This document shows positions 43,143-51,888 of a DNA stretch of 64,000 nucleotides, piece by piece. The position numbers were made by a program, and so were the translations under genes. Numbering within the stretch: the first letter of the stretch is position 1; each line of letters opens with the position of its first letter. This DNA comes from Fluviicola chungangensis. Lineage in GTDB: Bacteria > Bacteroidota > Bacteroidia > Flavobacteriales_D > Crocinitomicaceae. Under the pieces are notes generated by a model that was given only the letters and a program-made list of their open reading frames with translations, was not told where the DNA came from and made no database searches. Location: the NCBI RefSeq assembly GCF_007558725.1, contig NZ_VLPL01000001.1:414709-478708 (forward strand), in the 5' to 3' direction.

Positions 43143-44231
43143 TCATCTGCACATTTCTTCTACCAGCAAATCGCTGAGTTCTTCCCGCATTTTTTTAAAA
43201 AAATGATCGCTCTTTTTGTTCGAAAGCAGGCATAAGAAGGTATTGGACTTTTCGTACCACCTGATGTATGTATGAGCGCCCCAGTTTCTTCCGGAATGCG
43301 CCCTGAATTTTCCAAGCCTGTCTTCCGTAAAGTACCAGCCAAAACCATAATTCCAGTTTTCCGTATTACTTGCTTCAGAAAACTTATAAGTGAGCGCAAA
43401 ATACTTCTGCCATTTTTCCGGATTCCTGCAAACAGTCTGGTAATAGGCAATCATATCCTCTCCGGATGCATACATTCCTGCTTCACCCGAACTAAAGGCG
43501 TTGTAAACGACCGGTTTTAATTCATCGGTATACCCATAGAGTTTTTCACCACATGCGGGCAAATAACAGGCTGATGTCATGCCCAGGGGCACAAGTATTT
43601 CTGAAAGGCAATGGTCCTGGAAAGGCATTTTAGTGACCCGCTCAATGATTTCAGAAAGTAACAAATACCCCGAATTACTATACCCCCATTTGCTTCCGGG
43701 CGGGAACACGGTCGTATCCAACTGGAACAGCATTTCAAGTGCCTCTTGTTTGTTTACGGTATCGTGTCTCGTTGTCAATGAATAAAAATCATGAATCCCA
43801 TTCGTGTGATTTGCCAGCTGCTTAATGGTTACCTTTTGTAAAGCGGGTTTGAGTTCAGGCAGATACTTACCGATGCAATCATCCGGATGGATCGTTCCTT
43901 TTTCAATCAGTTTCACTGTTGCCAGACCAGTAAATTCTTTAGCCAGCGAAGCCAGGTCAAACCGGTCAGTTAAAGAAATACGTTCTTTTTTTGTTAGGGG
44001 ATCTTGGTAGCCGTAATTGAAAGTCAACACACTGTCTGCACCGAATCCCACGATAATAATTCCGTTATACCCGCCCATGCTATCGTATTCATGAACAACC
44101 CGGTCAATTTTTTCCGAGATCGTTTGTCCGGTTGTGATGTGTGAAGAAAGATTGTAAACGACAAAGAACAAGCCTGTTTTGGCAACCAATTTCATTGTTC
44201 CCGAAATACTGATATGTAAGATCTGTTTCAT
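43143..44231 (-). CDS. Class C beta-lactamase-fold serine hydrolase
   Basis: About 362 residues from the ATG at 44231; 44243 is a TTG. A signal peptide or membrane segment (about 11-35) precedes the domain. The catalytic SxxK is SLAK (FDLASLAKEFTG, about residue 85), the YxN is YSNSGY (about 190), and the third motif region is HSGRNWGAH (about 320). It resembles esterase/peptidase members of the AmpC-like family more than true beta-lactamases. Confidence 0.92.
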   Translation of the reverse strand: MKQILHISISGTMKLVAKTGLFFVVYNLSSHITTGQTISEKIDRVVHEYDSMGGYNGIIIVGFGADSVLTFNYGYQDPLTKKERISLTDRFDLASLAKEFTGLATVKLIEKGTIHPDDCIGKYLPELKPALQKVTIKQLANHTNGIHDFYSLTTRHDTVNKQEALEMLFQLDTTVFPPGSKWGYSNSGYLLLSEIIERVTKMPFQDHCLSEILVPLGMTSACYLPACGEKLYGYTDELKPVVYNAFSSGEAGMYASGEDMIAYYQTVCRNPEKWQKYFALTYKFSEASNTENWNYGFGWYFTEDRLGKFRAHSGRNWGAHTYIRWYEKSNTFLCLLSNKKSDHFFKKMREELSDLLVEEMCR

Positions 44232-44369
44232 TGTTGAATCCAAAATGATACCGACAGGTAAGTTAACGACTTTCAGCCGGCTTACCTAACAGTTAACATC
44301 TATTTCTCATGCGGATTACCCAGCTAATTCATCTCATTATTGCAACTGTTTCCCGACTTGTTTGTCCGT

Positions 44370-46175
44370 TTAGTTCTTTAATTCGGATGCTGTTTTTGCA
44401 TTCAGGTATTTTTTCAGCAGGTAGTACATTCTTTCATACTCCTTTAGCTTATCTACGTAAATAGGTTCATACCCCATTTCCCGCTTTATCTGATCCCGAA
44501 CGAAATCCATCAGGGTTCTGTTATCGGCAGGATCAATAAAGTTCATGTCCAGGTAATATTTTTTTTGTGCTTCATAAAGCAAGCGCTGAACAGACATGTC
44601 GACGTCCAATTTCGTCACATTCAAATCTGACGCCAAACTGTTAACATAACCGTAGGCAATAAAATTTTCCCGGTTTTTCAGCCACATGATTTGAATTTTC
44701 ACCCGCGCAACTTCAAAGGAATTATACGAAGGATCCGCACATGCCAATTCCCACAGATCATGCTGAAAATCAAAATTAAAGCGATTTCCTCCTTCCTCCG
44801 GACCTGTATATTCCTGCTGAGTATACACCTGGTGACAAAAACCTGTTTTAGCATCTTTATCGGGTTGACCGCAATCGGGCTCAACTTTTCCTGATTTAGT
44901 GTAAAAAACCCAGGATCCGATCTGAGGAAATCCATTGTTGTCATAATTTCCCGAAGCTTCCAACTTCCCGTTTTCGTAGTAATAATTCCAGGTACCAATT
45001 TTACGTCCCTTTTTAAAAGCTCCCTTTATCCGTGGAGTTTCAACAGCTCCCCAAAACAGTTCCGTTTTATCTACAGCAGCCGGAAGTTTCCAATTGCTCA
45101 GATCCTGGTCAAATGAATTCGCATTCCGGAACATATCTTTCACCTTGGTTACATTGGAAACATTCCAGTTACCAATGGGTTGATTAAATGACATTGCCCA
45201 GGCAAACATATCACTCATATTCGTTACGCTTTCCGTATTCCAATTGTTTAAGGGCTGATTGAATTCAGAGGCCCCCAGAAACATCCGGTTGAAAGTGGTT
45301 ACGCGAGACATGTTCCAATCACCGATCTGCTGGTTAAAAGAAAGTGCCCCGTTAAACATGTCGTAAGTTTTAGTCACATTTCCCGTATTCCATTTTCCTA
45401 TCGGCTGATTGAACACGACCGCATCACAGAACATCCCGTTCATGTCTGTTACTTTGGACGTATTCCAGTTTTCGATCGGCTGGTTGAAAGAGAATGCCAT
45501 ATTGAACATTTTCGACATATTGACCACATTCGCTGTATTCCAATTCCCGATAGGCTGATTAAATTTTCTTGCATAGCAGAACATTTCTCCCATATCCGTT
45601 ACCCGTGACGTATTCCAGTTACCAATGGGTTGATTGAAAGCTATTGCACAGAAAAACAAGGCATTCATATTCGTGACATTTGAAGTATTCCAGGTTCCGA
45701 TCTCTCCGTTAAATTCAGCAGCATGTGAAAACATACCGCCTAAATTCGTAACCGAGGCCGGCAGCGTATTGGGAACACTTTGAAGATTTTTCGCATCATT
45801 AAAAGCATTCTCAAAAGAAGTAATTCCTAAGCCATCCCAGCTCAATACTTTTACCAGTGAGGAATTATTGAGATCGGGACTGGCCGAACCGTATGCATTC
45901 AAAGCCCCTGTAATTGTTATGATCTTGGTTCCCGGATTGGAATAGGTGTGTGATACGAATCGATCACTTCTGATAAACAAACCTGTTGGCGCACTGGCCT
46001 CCTGGAATGACTCTTTTTTTGAACCGTCTCCCCAATCAATGGTAACGTTGTATGGACCTTTCAATGGAAGCTCAACAGTCATACCGACAGACTCCAGGTG
46101 ATGTTCCAACACCATTTGGGTATAAGCATTATTTGCAATCAACATTAACAGCAGCAGTAGTTTTACGCTTTTCAT
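44370..46175 (-). CDS. Large surface protein with DUF285 repeats and MORN-like segment
   Basis: 601 residues. A signal peptide (about 1-20) is followed by a lipocalin-like or PKD-type start (PLKGPYNVTIDWGDGSKK), then about ten DUF285/BspA-type 25-residue repeats with NQPIGNWNTSNVTNM..MF and FNQPIGNW. Next is a short MORN/YwqK-like stretch (GTWNYYYENGKLEASGNYDN, GSWVFYTKSGKVEP) and a charged helical C-terminus (DLNVTKLDVDMSVQRLLYEA). DUF285 repeats act as adhesive beta arrays in surface proteins. The combination with a C-terminal helical domain is unusual. Confidence 0.9.
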   Translation of the reverse strand: MKSVKLLLLLMLIANNAYTQMVLEHHLESVGMTVELPLKGPYNVTIDWGDGSKKESFQEASAPTGLFIRSDRFVSHTYSNPGTKIITITGALNAYGSASPDLNNSSLVKVLSWDGLGITSFENAFNDAKNLQSVPNTLPASVTNLGGMFSHAAEFNGEIGTWNTSNVTNMNALFFCAIAFNQPIGNWNTSRVTDMGEMFCYARKFNQPIGNWNTANVVNMSKMFNMAFSFNQPIENWNTSKVTDMNGMFCDAVVFNQPIGKWNTGNVTKTYDMFNGALSFNQQIGDWNMSRVTTFNRMFLGASEFNQPLNNWNTESVTNMSDMFAWAMSFNQPIGNWNVSNVTKVKDMFRNANSFDQDLSNWKLPAAVDKTELFWGAVETPRIKGAFKKGRKIGTWNYYYENGKLEASGNYDNNGFPQIGSWVFYTKSGKVEPDCGQPDKDAKTGFCHQVYTQQEYTGPEEGGNRFNFDFQHDLWELACADPSYNSFEVARVKIQIMWLKNRENFIAYGYVNSLASDLNVTKLDVDMSVQRLLYEAQKKYYLDMNFIDPADNRTLMDFVRDQIKREMGYEPIYVDKLKEYERMYYLLKKYLNAKTASELKN

Positions 46176-46198
46176 ATCATTCTCTTTTATCTTTCAAT

Positions 46199-46723
46199 TT
46201 ATAGGTCTCCTGTCCGTATTTTCCGCCTCATCATGATGTCGATCTGCTCGTCATTCCCAAGTTTGAATATATGCTTATCAAATGCCTCCAATCCATTTTT
46301 TTCATAAAAACGGATCGCGCGCGGATTTTGTTCCCAAACTCCCAGCCACACATACTCCAGGTTCTTTTCACTCGCCAGTTCGATCGCTTTTTCAAACAGG
46401 ATTTGTCCGACTTTTTTTCCGTGAAATTTCTTCAGAACATAGATCCGTTCGATTTCCAGTGCATTTTTATCCTTTAGTTCGGTTTGGGAATTTCCGGTAT
46501 TGACCTTTAAATATCCGATGGTTTTTCCATTAAGTTCGGCAAAGTAAAAGTCCGTATCGGGATCAGCCAGTTCCGCTTCCAGTTTTTGAATTGAAAAACC
46601 GCTTTCCAAATACGCATTCATGTTTTCCTCACTGTTTTGGGAAGAAAATGTTTCGGCAAATGTCTGCTTTCCAATCGCTGCTAATTCCTCGACGTCCTGA
46701 CCTGTTGCTTTTCTTATGTCCAT
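46199..46723 (-). CDS. GNAT family N-acetyltransferase
   Basis: 174 residues. IERIYVLKKFHGKKVGQILFEKAI is the acetyl-CoA loop (FHGKKVG), and VWLGVWEQNPRAIRFYEKNGLEAFDKHI is the typical C-terminal segment. A free-standing GNAT of the window's many; substrate unknown. Confidence 0.9.
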   Translation of the reverse strand: MDIRKATGQDVEELAAIGKQTFAETFSSQNSEENMNAYLESGFSIQKLEAELADPDTDFYFAELNGKTIGYLKVNTGNSQTELKDKNALEIERIYVLKKFHGKKVGQILFEKAIELASEKNLEYVWLGVWEQNPRAIRFYEKNGLEAFDKHIFKLGNDEQIDIMMRRKIRTGDL

Positions 46724-46777
46724 CCCCTGTCATCCGAATTTTCCAACTTTCTGCTCATATGAATGCGATCAAACGGC

Positions 46778-47793
46778 CTAATTTCCATACACATTCAGAA
46801 GAAAAATCAGGTCCTCTTTAAGTTTTTCCTCGCTTGTTTTGAGTGCATAAAAATCGATAGAACCCACTTTTTCCGTTTTAATATCCCCTCCCGATTCTGA
46901 AGTATTCTCCAGCATCAGAGAATCTTTAAACTTCAGGCTAATTCTTAAAACAGGATTGTCTGAAGCAGAAGTAATGGTAAAGTCTTCCAGTTTATTCCAG
47001 GGAATTTCATAGTACCTCAATCTTCTTGTATCCTTAGCAGATCCTTCTTCCAGCACGGAGGTCAGTTTAAACTCTTTATTGCTAATGGAACAATCTTTTA
47101 TGGTCACCTTGGCCTTTTCATTTTGGAACACCAGGTTACCATCTTTGTTGTTTACCAACTCATTGATCTCTTCACATACTGTTTCAGCAACTTCTTTGAG
47201 ATCTGTTAAATCAATTTTGAACATCGTGTCATTCAGAAAATTTTCATAAAATTCAAGATCCAACGGTTCTTCAGATTCGGTTGTTTCCGGTACTTTTTTA
47301 TTACAGGCCGACATGGCTTTTAGTTTGGAGAGTTCATCCATCACGTATTGTTTGTCCTTATCGAAAAAAAGCAACGGAATGCTATTGACCGCACTTTCTT
47401 CCGTCACACCATCCTCTTCCATCCGGAGAAAAAAATAATTTTTAAACTGTAAATTAAAGGTTGTCAACTTATTATTTTCTTCACATTCTTCTATACTAAA
47501 GTCTGAAAACTGATCCCAATCCGTCCCTGAGTAGACTCCTTTTCTATCGTGGCTGAGAAACTTAAACTCTTTTACCTTAATATCCAGTACCAACGACATT
47601 TCTTTCTCAGTAATTTTATACGTTTTTATTTTATAAGTAATTCCCTGTTCTTTATCCTGGAATAAAACCCCGCCATTCAAGATCTCCGCTTTTTTTGCAG
47701 ATTATTGAATATTTCTGTTCTGCTTTGAGAAAACAAAACGTGTGACGGGATGATTAAAAAGGCAAGAAAAATAAACTGAATACTTCCTTTCAT
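46778..47793 (-). pseudogene. Hypothetical exported protein, split by a frameshift in an A7 run
   Basis: The body frame (46778-47680, starting at a TTG) is 300 residues of mixed beta/helix (MVFKIDLTDLKEVAETVCEE-like segments), with no recognised family. Directly upstream in another frame, from the ATG at 47793, is a good signal peptide MKGSIQFIFLAFLIIPSHVL ending FSQ. The two frames are joined at positions 47690-47696, a run of seven T on the plus strand (CAA AAA AAG in the mRNA). One extra A gives ...NNLQKKAEILNGG. The sequence A AAA AAG is also a classical -1 slippage heptamer, so mutation, sequencing error and recoding are all possible. Confidence 0.7.
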
Positions 47794-47998
47794 GGTCTTC
47801 TTTTAGATTTGTTTGTCATTAACCCTTTTCCTGTTCAGCGCTGCTAATGCAGCAACAAAACCGGTTCAAATATAGTATTTTCTGCAATGTATCCTCAGGA
47901 GTTTTCAGCAGCGGTAAGTCGGTTTCAAAACATTTTTGACAGCGAACAGTACGGTTATTTCAGGGGTGCGACGCCGATTAGTTCAAGCATCAGGTATT

Positions 47999-48388
47999 TC
48001 AACCTTCATATCGGTGGTACTCCGTTACGGTTAAATAGTACCCATCAGGATCACGTAATGAAAATTCCCTTTTTGTTGAATTCGGGTTCACATGCATTTC
48101 TTCTTCTACCGGGTAGTCCATTTTCTCCACATTCGCCCGGATCATGTCCAAACGATCTGTTTTGAAATAAAGTATCAACCCGTTTCCCGGCGGGATCCCG
48201 GAATTTTTCATGGTCGGATGTTCGTGTTCACCCCATTTATGAAGGCAAACCAGAACTTCATCGTTCTCATCCGCCAATACGGCAAAATGATCTCCTCCAT
48301 GGGTTCTTTTACAGTCAAAAACCGCTTGGTACCACTTGGCACTTTCAGTTACGTCCTTCACGGCTATTATCGGGTCGATTTTTGTCAT
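47999..48388 (-). CDS. VOC family protein (glyoxalase-like)
   Basis: About 129 residues from the ATG at 48388, 8 bp after the upstream VOC gene. DPIIAVKDVTESAKWYQAVF opens the fold, and FSLRDPDGYYLTVTEYHRYE closes it with the usual metal-site Glu. It is part of a two-gene VOC operon with 48397. Confidence 0.85.
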   Translation of the reverse strand: MTKIDPIIAVKDVTESAKWYQAVFDCKRTHGGDHFAVLADENDEVLVCLHKWGEHEHPTMKNSGIPPGNGLILYFKTDRLDMIRANVEKMDYPVEEEMHVNPNSTKREFSLRDPDGYYLTVTEYHRYEG

Positions 48389-48396
48389 CTGCTTAC

Positions 48397-48813
48397 TTAT
48401 TCGTGATAGCCTTTCTGAACTTGTCGCTTTGAAATCCACCAATAGTTCCCACAAGGGTCAATTATTCCAGATTGCCTGTCTCCGTAAGGCATATCTGTTG
48501 GTTCAAATTCAACTTTCGCGCCATTGTCAACCGCTCTTTTATGAATACCCTCCACATCGTCTACATACAGGTAAAGCGCCGTTCTCATTCCTTCAAACTG
48601 CCCACGTGCCTGGCTAATCATCAGGCAAGCTTCACCGATTTCCAAAATGCAGTTTGCAATGTCCCCGTTTTCCGGGTTCACAGATCGGTTGATTTCTTTT
48701 GCAAGAAAGGCATTTTTTAGAAAGTCAATTAACCGTTGGGGCTTATCAACGAATAAGTAAGGTGTAACCGTATGAAAATTATCCGGCCTATAAGTTTTAA
48801 ATATGTTTTCCAT
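48397..48813 (-). CDS. VOC family protein (PhnB/glyoxalase-like)
   Basis: 138 residues. FHTVTPYLFVDKPQRLIDFL opens the domain, TALYLYVDDVEGIHKRAVDN is the middle strand, and YGDRQSGIIDPCGNYWWISK the final metal-binding strand (D/E-x-Y-x-R/W). First gene of the VOC pair. Two short palindromic stretches (48866-48889 and 48897-48918) lie upstream and may be regulatory. Confidence 0.87.
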   Translation of the reverse strand: MENIFKTYRPDNFHTVTPYLFVDKPQRLIDFLKNAFLAKEINRSVNPENGDIANCILEIGEACLMISQARGQFEGMRTALYLYVDDVEGIHKRAVDNGAKVEFEPTDMPYGDRQSGIIDPCGNYWWISKRQVQKGYHE

Positions 48814-48996
48814 ACTTGTCTTTGTTTGGTTTAGACATTTTCGGTGTTCTTTACGGTTATTACTTTTTTCCGTACGGAAGTAATTTCCAGTGGATAAAAC
48901 CTTAAGTTACCAAGGTTTATTCAAAGCTCCAAGTTTGTCCGAACCTTTTTATAAGAGGACGAAACGGGAGTGGTTACAAACCTGCGTTTTAACTGT
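48814..48996. other. Intergenic stretch with two small palindromes
   Basis: Between the VOC gene start and the gene stump at 48997. Contains TTACTT...AAGTAA around CCGTACGG (48866-48889) and AAACCTT/AAGGTTT (48897-48903, 48912-48918). No gene is visible. Confidence 0.45.
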
Positions 48997-49115
48997 TTAC
49001 TTTTTATTTTTCACCAGGTCGCTTAGTACGGTTCCGGGTTCCAGTAAAATATTGGTCAATCCGAAACCATAATTTCTTGTTTTCGGGTAGATCAATCGGT
49101 TCTGTTTCGATTCGT
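48997..49115 (-). pseudogene. 3' stump of an unknown gene at island edge
   Basis: Directly after the GNAT stop codon (TAG at 49116), in a different frame, the minus strand encodes IDESKQNRLIYPKTRNYGFG then LTNILLEPGTVLSDLVKNKK and a TAA at 48997. There is no start codon. The stump marks the place where a native gene seems to have been cut by whatever brought the accessory region. No family was recognised. Confidence 0.5.
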
Positions 49116-49583
49116 CTATAAATCTATTTCCAAAATGACCATATCTATGATTTGTTTCCCGTTTTCATATATAGGCTCATTATAATTTTCCAAGAAAAAG
49201 TTTTTACGAATACCGGTAAGCATAAAATCCGACTTTTTATAGAATTCAATTTCCTTTTCGCATTGGTCACAAGTACCAACGAGTAATTTTTGAAATCCTC
49301 TTTGTTTCACCTTTTCTTTAATATAGTTAAGCAAAATTGTCCCGATACCTTTTCCTTGCAAATTTTCGATTACTGCAATATTTTTAATCTCAATCGTATC
49401 ATTTTGAACGACTTTTAAAATAAATGCTGCTACAAATTGTTCTTTGTATTTCCCCAAATATAATTCACCTCCATCCAGATTTTTTTCGATTGCTTCTTTC
49501 GTATCGTCCGAAAGCAATAACAAATTATAAGGTACTTCTTCTGTTTCTTTTATCGGGTTTATACGAATTTTTGTTGTATCCAT
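49116..49583 (-). CDS. GNAT family N-acetyltransferase
   Basis: 155 residues. IKNIAVIENLQGKGIGTILLNYIKE contains the loop LQGKGIG, and LLVGTCDQCEKEIEFYKKSDF the following strand. The C-terminus KQIIDMVILEIDL ends directly at the gene stump. It appears to be the leftmost cassette of the accessory region, with the degenerate palindrome at 49619-49668 on its upstream side. Confidence 0.88.
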   Translation of the reverse strand: MDTTKIRINPIKETEEVPYNLLLLSDDTKEAIEKNLDGGELYLGKYKEQFVAAFILKVVQNDTIEIKNIAVIENLQGKGIGTILLNYIKEKVKQRGFQKLLVGTCDQCEKEIEFYKKSDFMLTGIRKNFFLENYNEPIYENGKQIIDMVILEIDL

Positions 49584-49618
49584 ATTCTAAGTCTATCTCC
49601 TGTCTTTGCAACAATAAC

Positions 49619-49668
49619 CGCTAAAGGTTTGCAACCAAGAGACGCGAATTTAGCAGTTGCGGTTGTTC
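49619..49668 (-). repeat. Degenerate attC-like palindrome (site N)
   Basis: CGCTAAAGGTTTGCAACCAAGAGACGCG... matches the left half of the palindrome at 57203 (site G); the right half keeps GTTGC but lacks a clear GTTAG end. It lies 36 bp upstream of the GNAT start. It is probably a decayed member of the family. Confidence 0.5.
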
Positions 49669-49861
49669 ATCCATGTGATTTTTAGTTTTAGTTTCATCCT
49701 GATAACATGAAACTTGCATGTATTGAAACCCTTGATGTTTTTTGTTTATCCGCATCAAATACCGGCTTGCAGTTATTAATTACTTCCCCCTCGGCGGATT
49801 TATATTTCCAGCTTTCGCTCTAACGCAAGAACCATATTAACAGCCGTTTTAATTTAATTTC

Positions 49862-50776
49862 CTAAATCCGGTTAAACGACTGTCTAAATTCCAAAGGTGA
49901 AAGGGTTGTCTTTGTCTTGAAAAGTTTGCTGAATGATTGCGGGTACTCAAACCCTAATTCGTAAGCAATTTCGCTGATTGAGCGCTCTGTCGTTGACAGT
50001 TTTTCTTTCGCTTTCTCAATCAACTTATCGTGTATGTGCTGCTGTGTGCTTTGCCCGGTCAGCACCTTGAGTAAACCGCTCAAATAATTTGGCGTAACGT
50101 TTAAGTTATCAGCAAGGTGTTGAACAGTCGGCAAACCTTTTGAAACCAAATCGTCGCTGCTAAAGTAGTCCGACAAGAATTTTTCCAATCGGTCAAGAAT
50201 TTGATGATTGACTGTTTTCCGGGTGATGAATTGTCTCTGATAAAAACGCTCGGAATAATTGAGTAATGTTTCTATTTGCGAAATGATAATGCGCTGACTA
50301 AACTTGTCAATGTTTGTGTGATATTCCTGCCGGATATTTTGAATGATTTGGTGAATGATCGTTTCTTCTTTTTTGGAAAGCCACAATGCTTCTTTTACGG
50401 AATAATTAAAAAAACCATATTGTCTGATGCTTTTTGCAAGCGGTGTATTCCAAAGAAAATCAGGATGAATGAGTAGCATCCACCCTGTTCTTTTAATTGT
50501 GTCGTTCGGATTGTTAATGATTTTCAACACTTGATTTGGGGACATAAAAAACAATATCCCCTCATCAAAATCACACGCCTGTTGTCCGTAATACATTTTG
50601 CTCACGCCTCGCTTGAGGGCAATCGTGTAATAATCAAATGTCAAATTTTCAATGCCATCAGTTGGTGCCGTGTAGATTTTGGAATAATCCACCACGCTAA
50701 TCAAAGGGTGTTCAGGCTTCGGCAAACCTCTCAATTCGTGAAACTCACTAATCGACTTTAATCTGCACACTTTCAT
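49862..50776 (-). CDS. AraC family regulator (paralog of 28478)
   Basis: About 304 residues from the ATG at 50776; 50782 is a TTG. It shares long identical phrases with the regulator at 28478: HPDFLWNTPLAKSIRQYGFF, YQRQFITRKTVN, QQHIHDKLIEKAKEKLS and YELGFEYPQSFSKLFK. Domains: sensing region to about 190, AraC HTH pair 205-304. It lies just downstream of the NmrA-type oxidoreductase gene, repeating the regulator-oxidoreductase layout of the native SDR/AraC pair. Confidence 0.93.
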   Translation of the reverse strand: MKVCRLKSISEFHELRGLPKPEHPLISVVDYSKIYTAPTDGIENLTFDYYTIALKRGVSKMYYGQQACDFDEGILFFMSPNQVLKIINNPNDTIKRTGWMLLIHPDFLWNTPLAKSIRQYGFFNYSVKEALWLSKKEETIIHQIIQNIRQEYHTNIDKFSQRIIISQIETLLNYSERFYQRQFITRKTVNHQILDRLEKFLSDYFSSDDLVSKGLPTVQHLADNLNVTPNYLSGLLKVLTGQSTQQHIHDKLIEKAKEKLSTTERSISEIAYELGFEYPQSFSKLFKTKTTLSPLEFRQSFNRI

Positions 50777-50812
50777 ACTCAAAGATAATGGTTTTTCATC
50801 GGACCATCCATA

Positions 50813-51724
50813 TCACTGTCGCTTATCACTTTGATTAAAAATTACCGCAAACTCTTTTGCAAAATCAGTGAGTTTTACTTTACCTAACGCCGGTTTGTGT
50901 TTGTGATAATCTTCATACAAAACTCCGGTCATTCTGCCGGTATTCATTTCTGCCAAACCTTCAGCTGCCCGCTGACTAAAGCCTGCGCGAACTAAATTTG
51001 CAATAAACTCTTCGTCAGGAATTACAACCCATTTCAAATCGGGTTGCCCAATGGCGTTACCCAAAATCATTGCGGCTTCATTTGGTGTAACTTCATCACT
51101 TGCGATGTAACGGATTTTTCTCCTGTCAAACGGCAATTCAATTTCTTCGGCAATGGTTTCCGCAATGTCCAACGGAGAAACCCAAGGCTCTCTCAATTCT
51201 TCGCCACCATAATTCTGAAAAATACTTCCCGCGTTTTTGATTGCAGGAATGAACGCAAACATATTGTAGTAAAAGCCGACAGGTCGCATCAATTTAATGG
51301 TAACATTTTCAGGTAATGTTTTTAAAACACTCTCAATTTCATAACCATATGCCAACATTCCATTGCCTTTGTTGGTATGTGCTGCAATGGTACTTAGATG
51401 AATGACTTTTGTTACGCCTGCATGTAAAATTGCTTGTTTGAAATTGTTCGCAAGTTGAACGTAATAAGCAATCACGTCTAAATTTGGATCAAAGAAATTT
51501 ACAGGCGGAACCATCGTATAAACAAGGTCTGCACCTTTAAAGGTTTCTCTCAGAAACGCAACATCTTCAATCGTTCCGATAGCGGCTTTCGCCCCCATAT
51601 TTTCGATTTCTTTTTGTTTGTCCGTTTTACTGCTGATGATCGTTACTGAATGTCCTTTAGCAATCAATTCCATTGCAAGTGGTTTGCTGATGTGTCCTAA
51701 CGAACCTGATAACACTATTTTCAT
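50813..51724 (-). CDS. NmrA-like NAD(P)-binding protein
   Basis: About 303 residues from the ATG at 51724. The Rossmann start is MKIVLSGSLGHISKPLAMEL, and GADLVYTMVPPVNFFDP and HLSTIAAHTNKGN follow in the usual atypical-SDR order. A related protein lies at 55308. It may reduce quinones or other small molecules; the partner AraC gene is 36 bp downstream. Confidence 0.9.
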   Translation of the reverse strand: MKIVLSGSLGHISKPLAMELIAKGHSVTIISSKTDKQKEIENMGAKAAIGTIEDVAFLRETFKGADLVYTMVPPVNFFDPNLDVIAYYVQLANNFKQAILHAGVTKVIHLSTIAAHTNKGNGMLAYGYEIESVLKTLPENVTIKLMRPVGFYYNMFAFIPAIKNAGSIFQNYGGEELREPWVSPLDIAETIAEEIELPFDRRKIRYIASDEVTPNEAAMILGNAIGQPDLKWVVIPDEEFIANLVRAGFSQRAAEGLAEMNTGRMTGVLYEDYHKHKPALGKVKLTDFAKEFAVIFNQSDKRQ

Positions 51725-51888
51725 TTTTTTTACTGTTTTGATTTGACGATGCAAAATTGCAGCGAAGTCAAAAAACAGACTTAGCCAAATCTACTTTTGT
51801 CGTAACCAAAAATGACCTGTTGTCACACGTTCTTTTTAAGCCGTGTTATAAATTGCCGCTTACTATTGGTCGTATGCAGTATGCTTAT

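Noticed and set aside
47840..47853. GCTGC-TAAT-GCAGC hairpin as another attC-like site
   Set aside because: It lacks the TAACG/TGTTA outer ends and lies upstream of a native gene, so it does not belong to the array.
49750..49861. attC-like element after the AraC gene at 49862
   Set aside because: CTAACGCAAG and TTAACAGCCG are present, but in an order and spacing that does not form paired arms.
51800..51888. Possible palindrome before the ankyrin gene
   Set aside because: Only a TGTTATA fragment is seen; arms do not pair. It was left as a possible decayed site and not listed as a feature.
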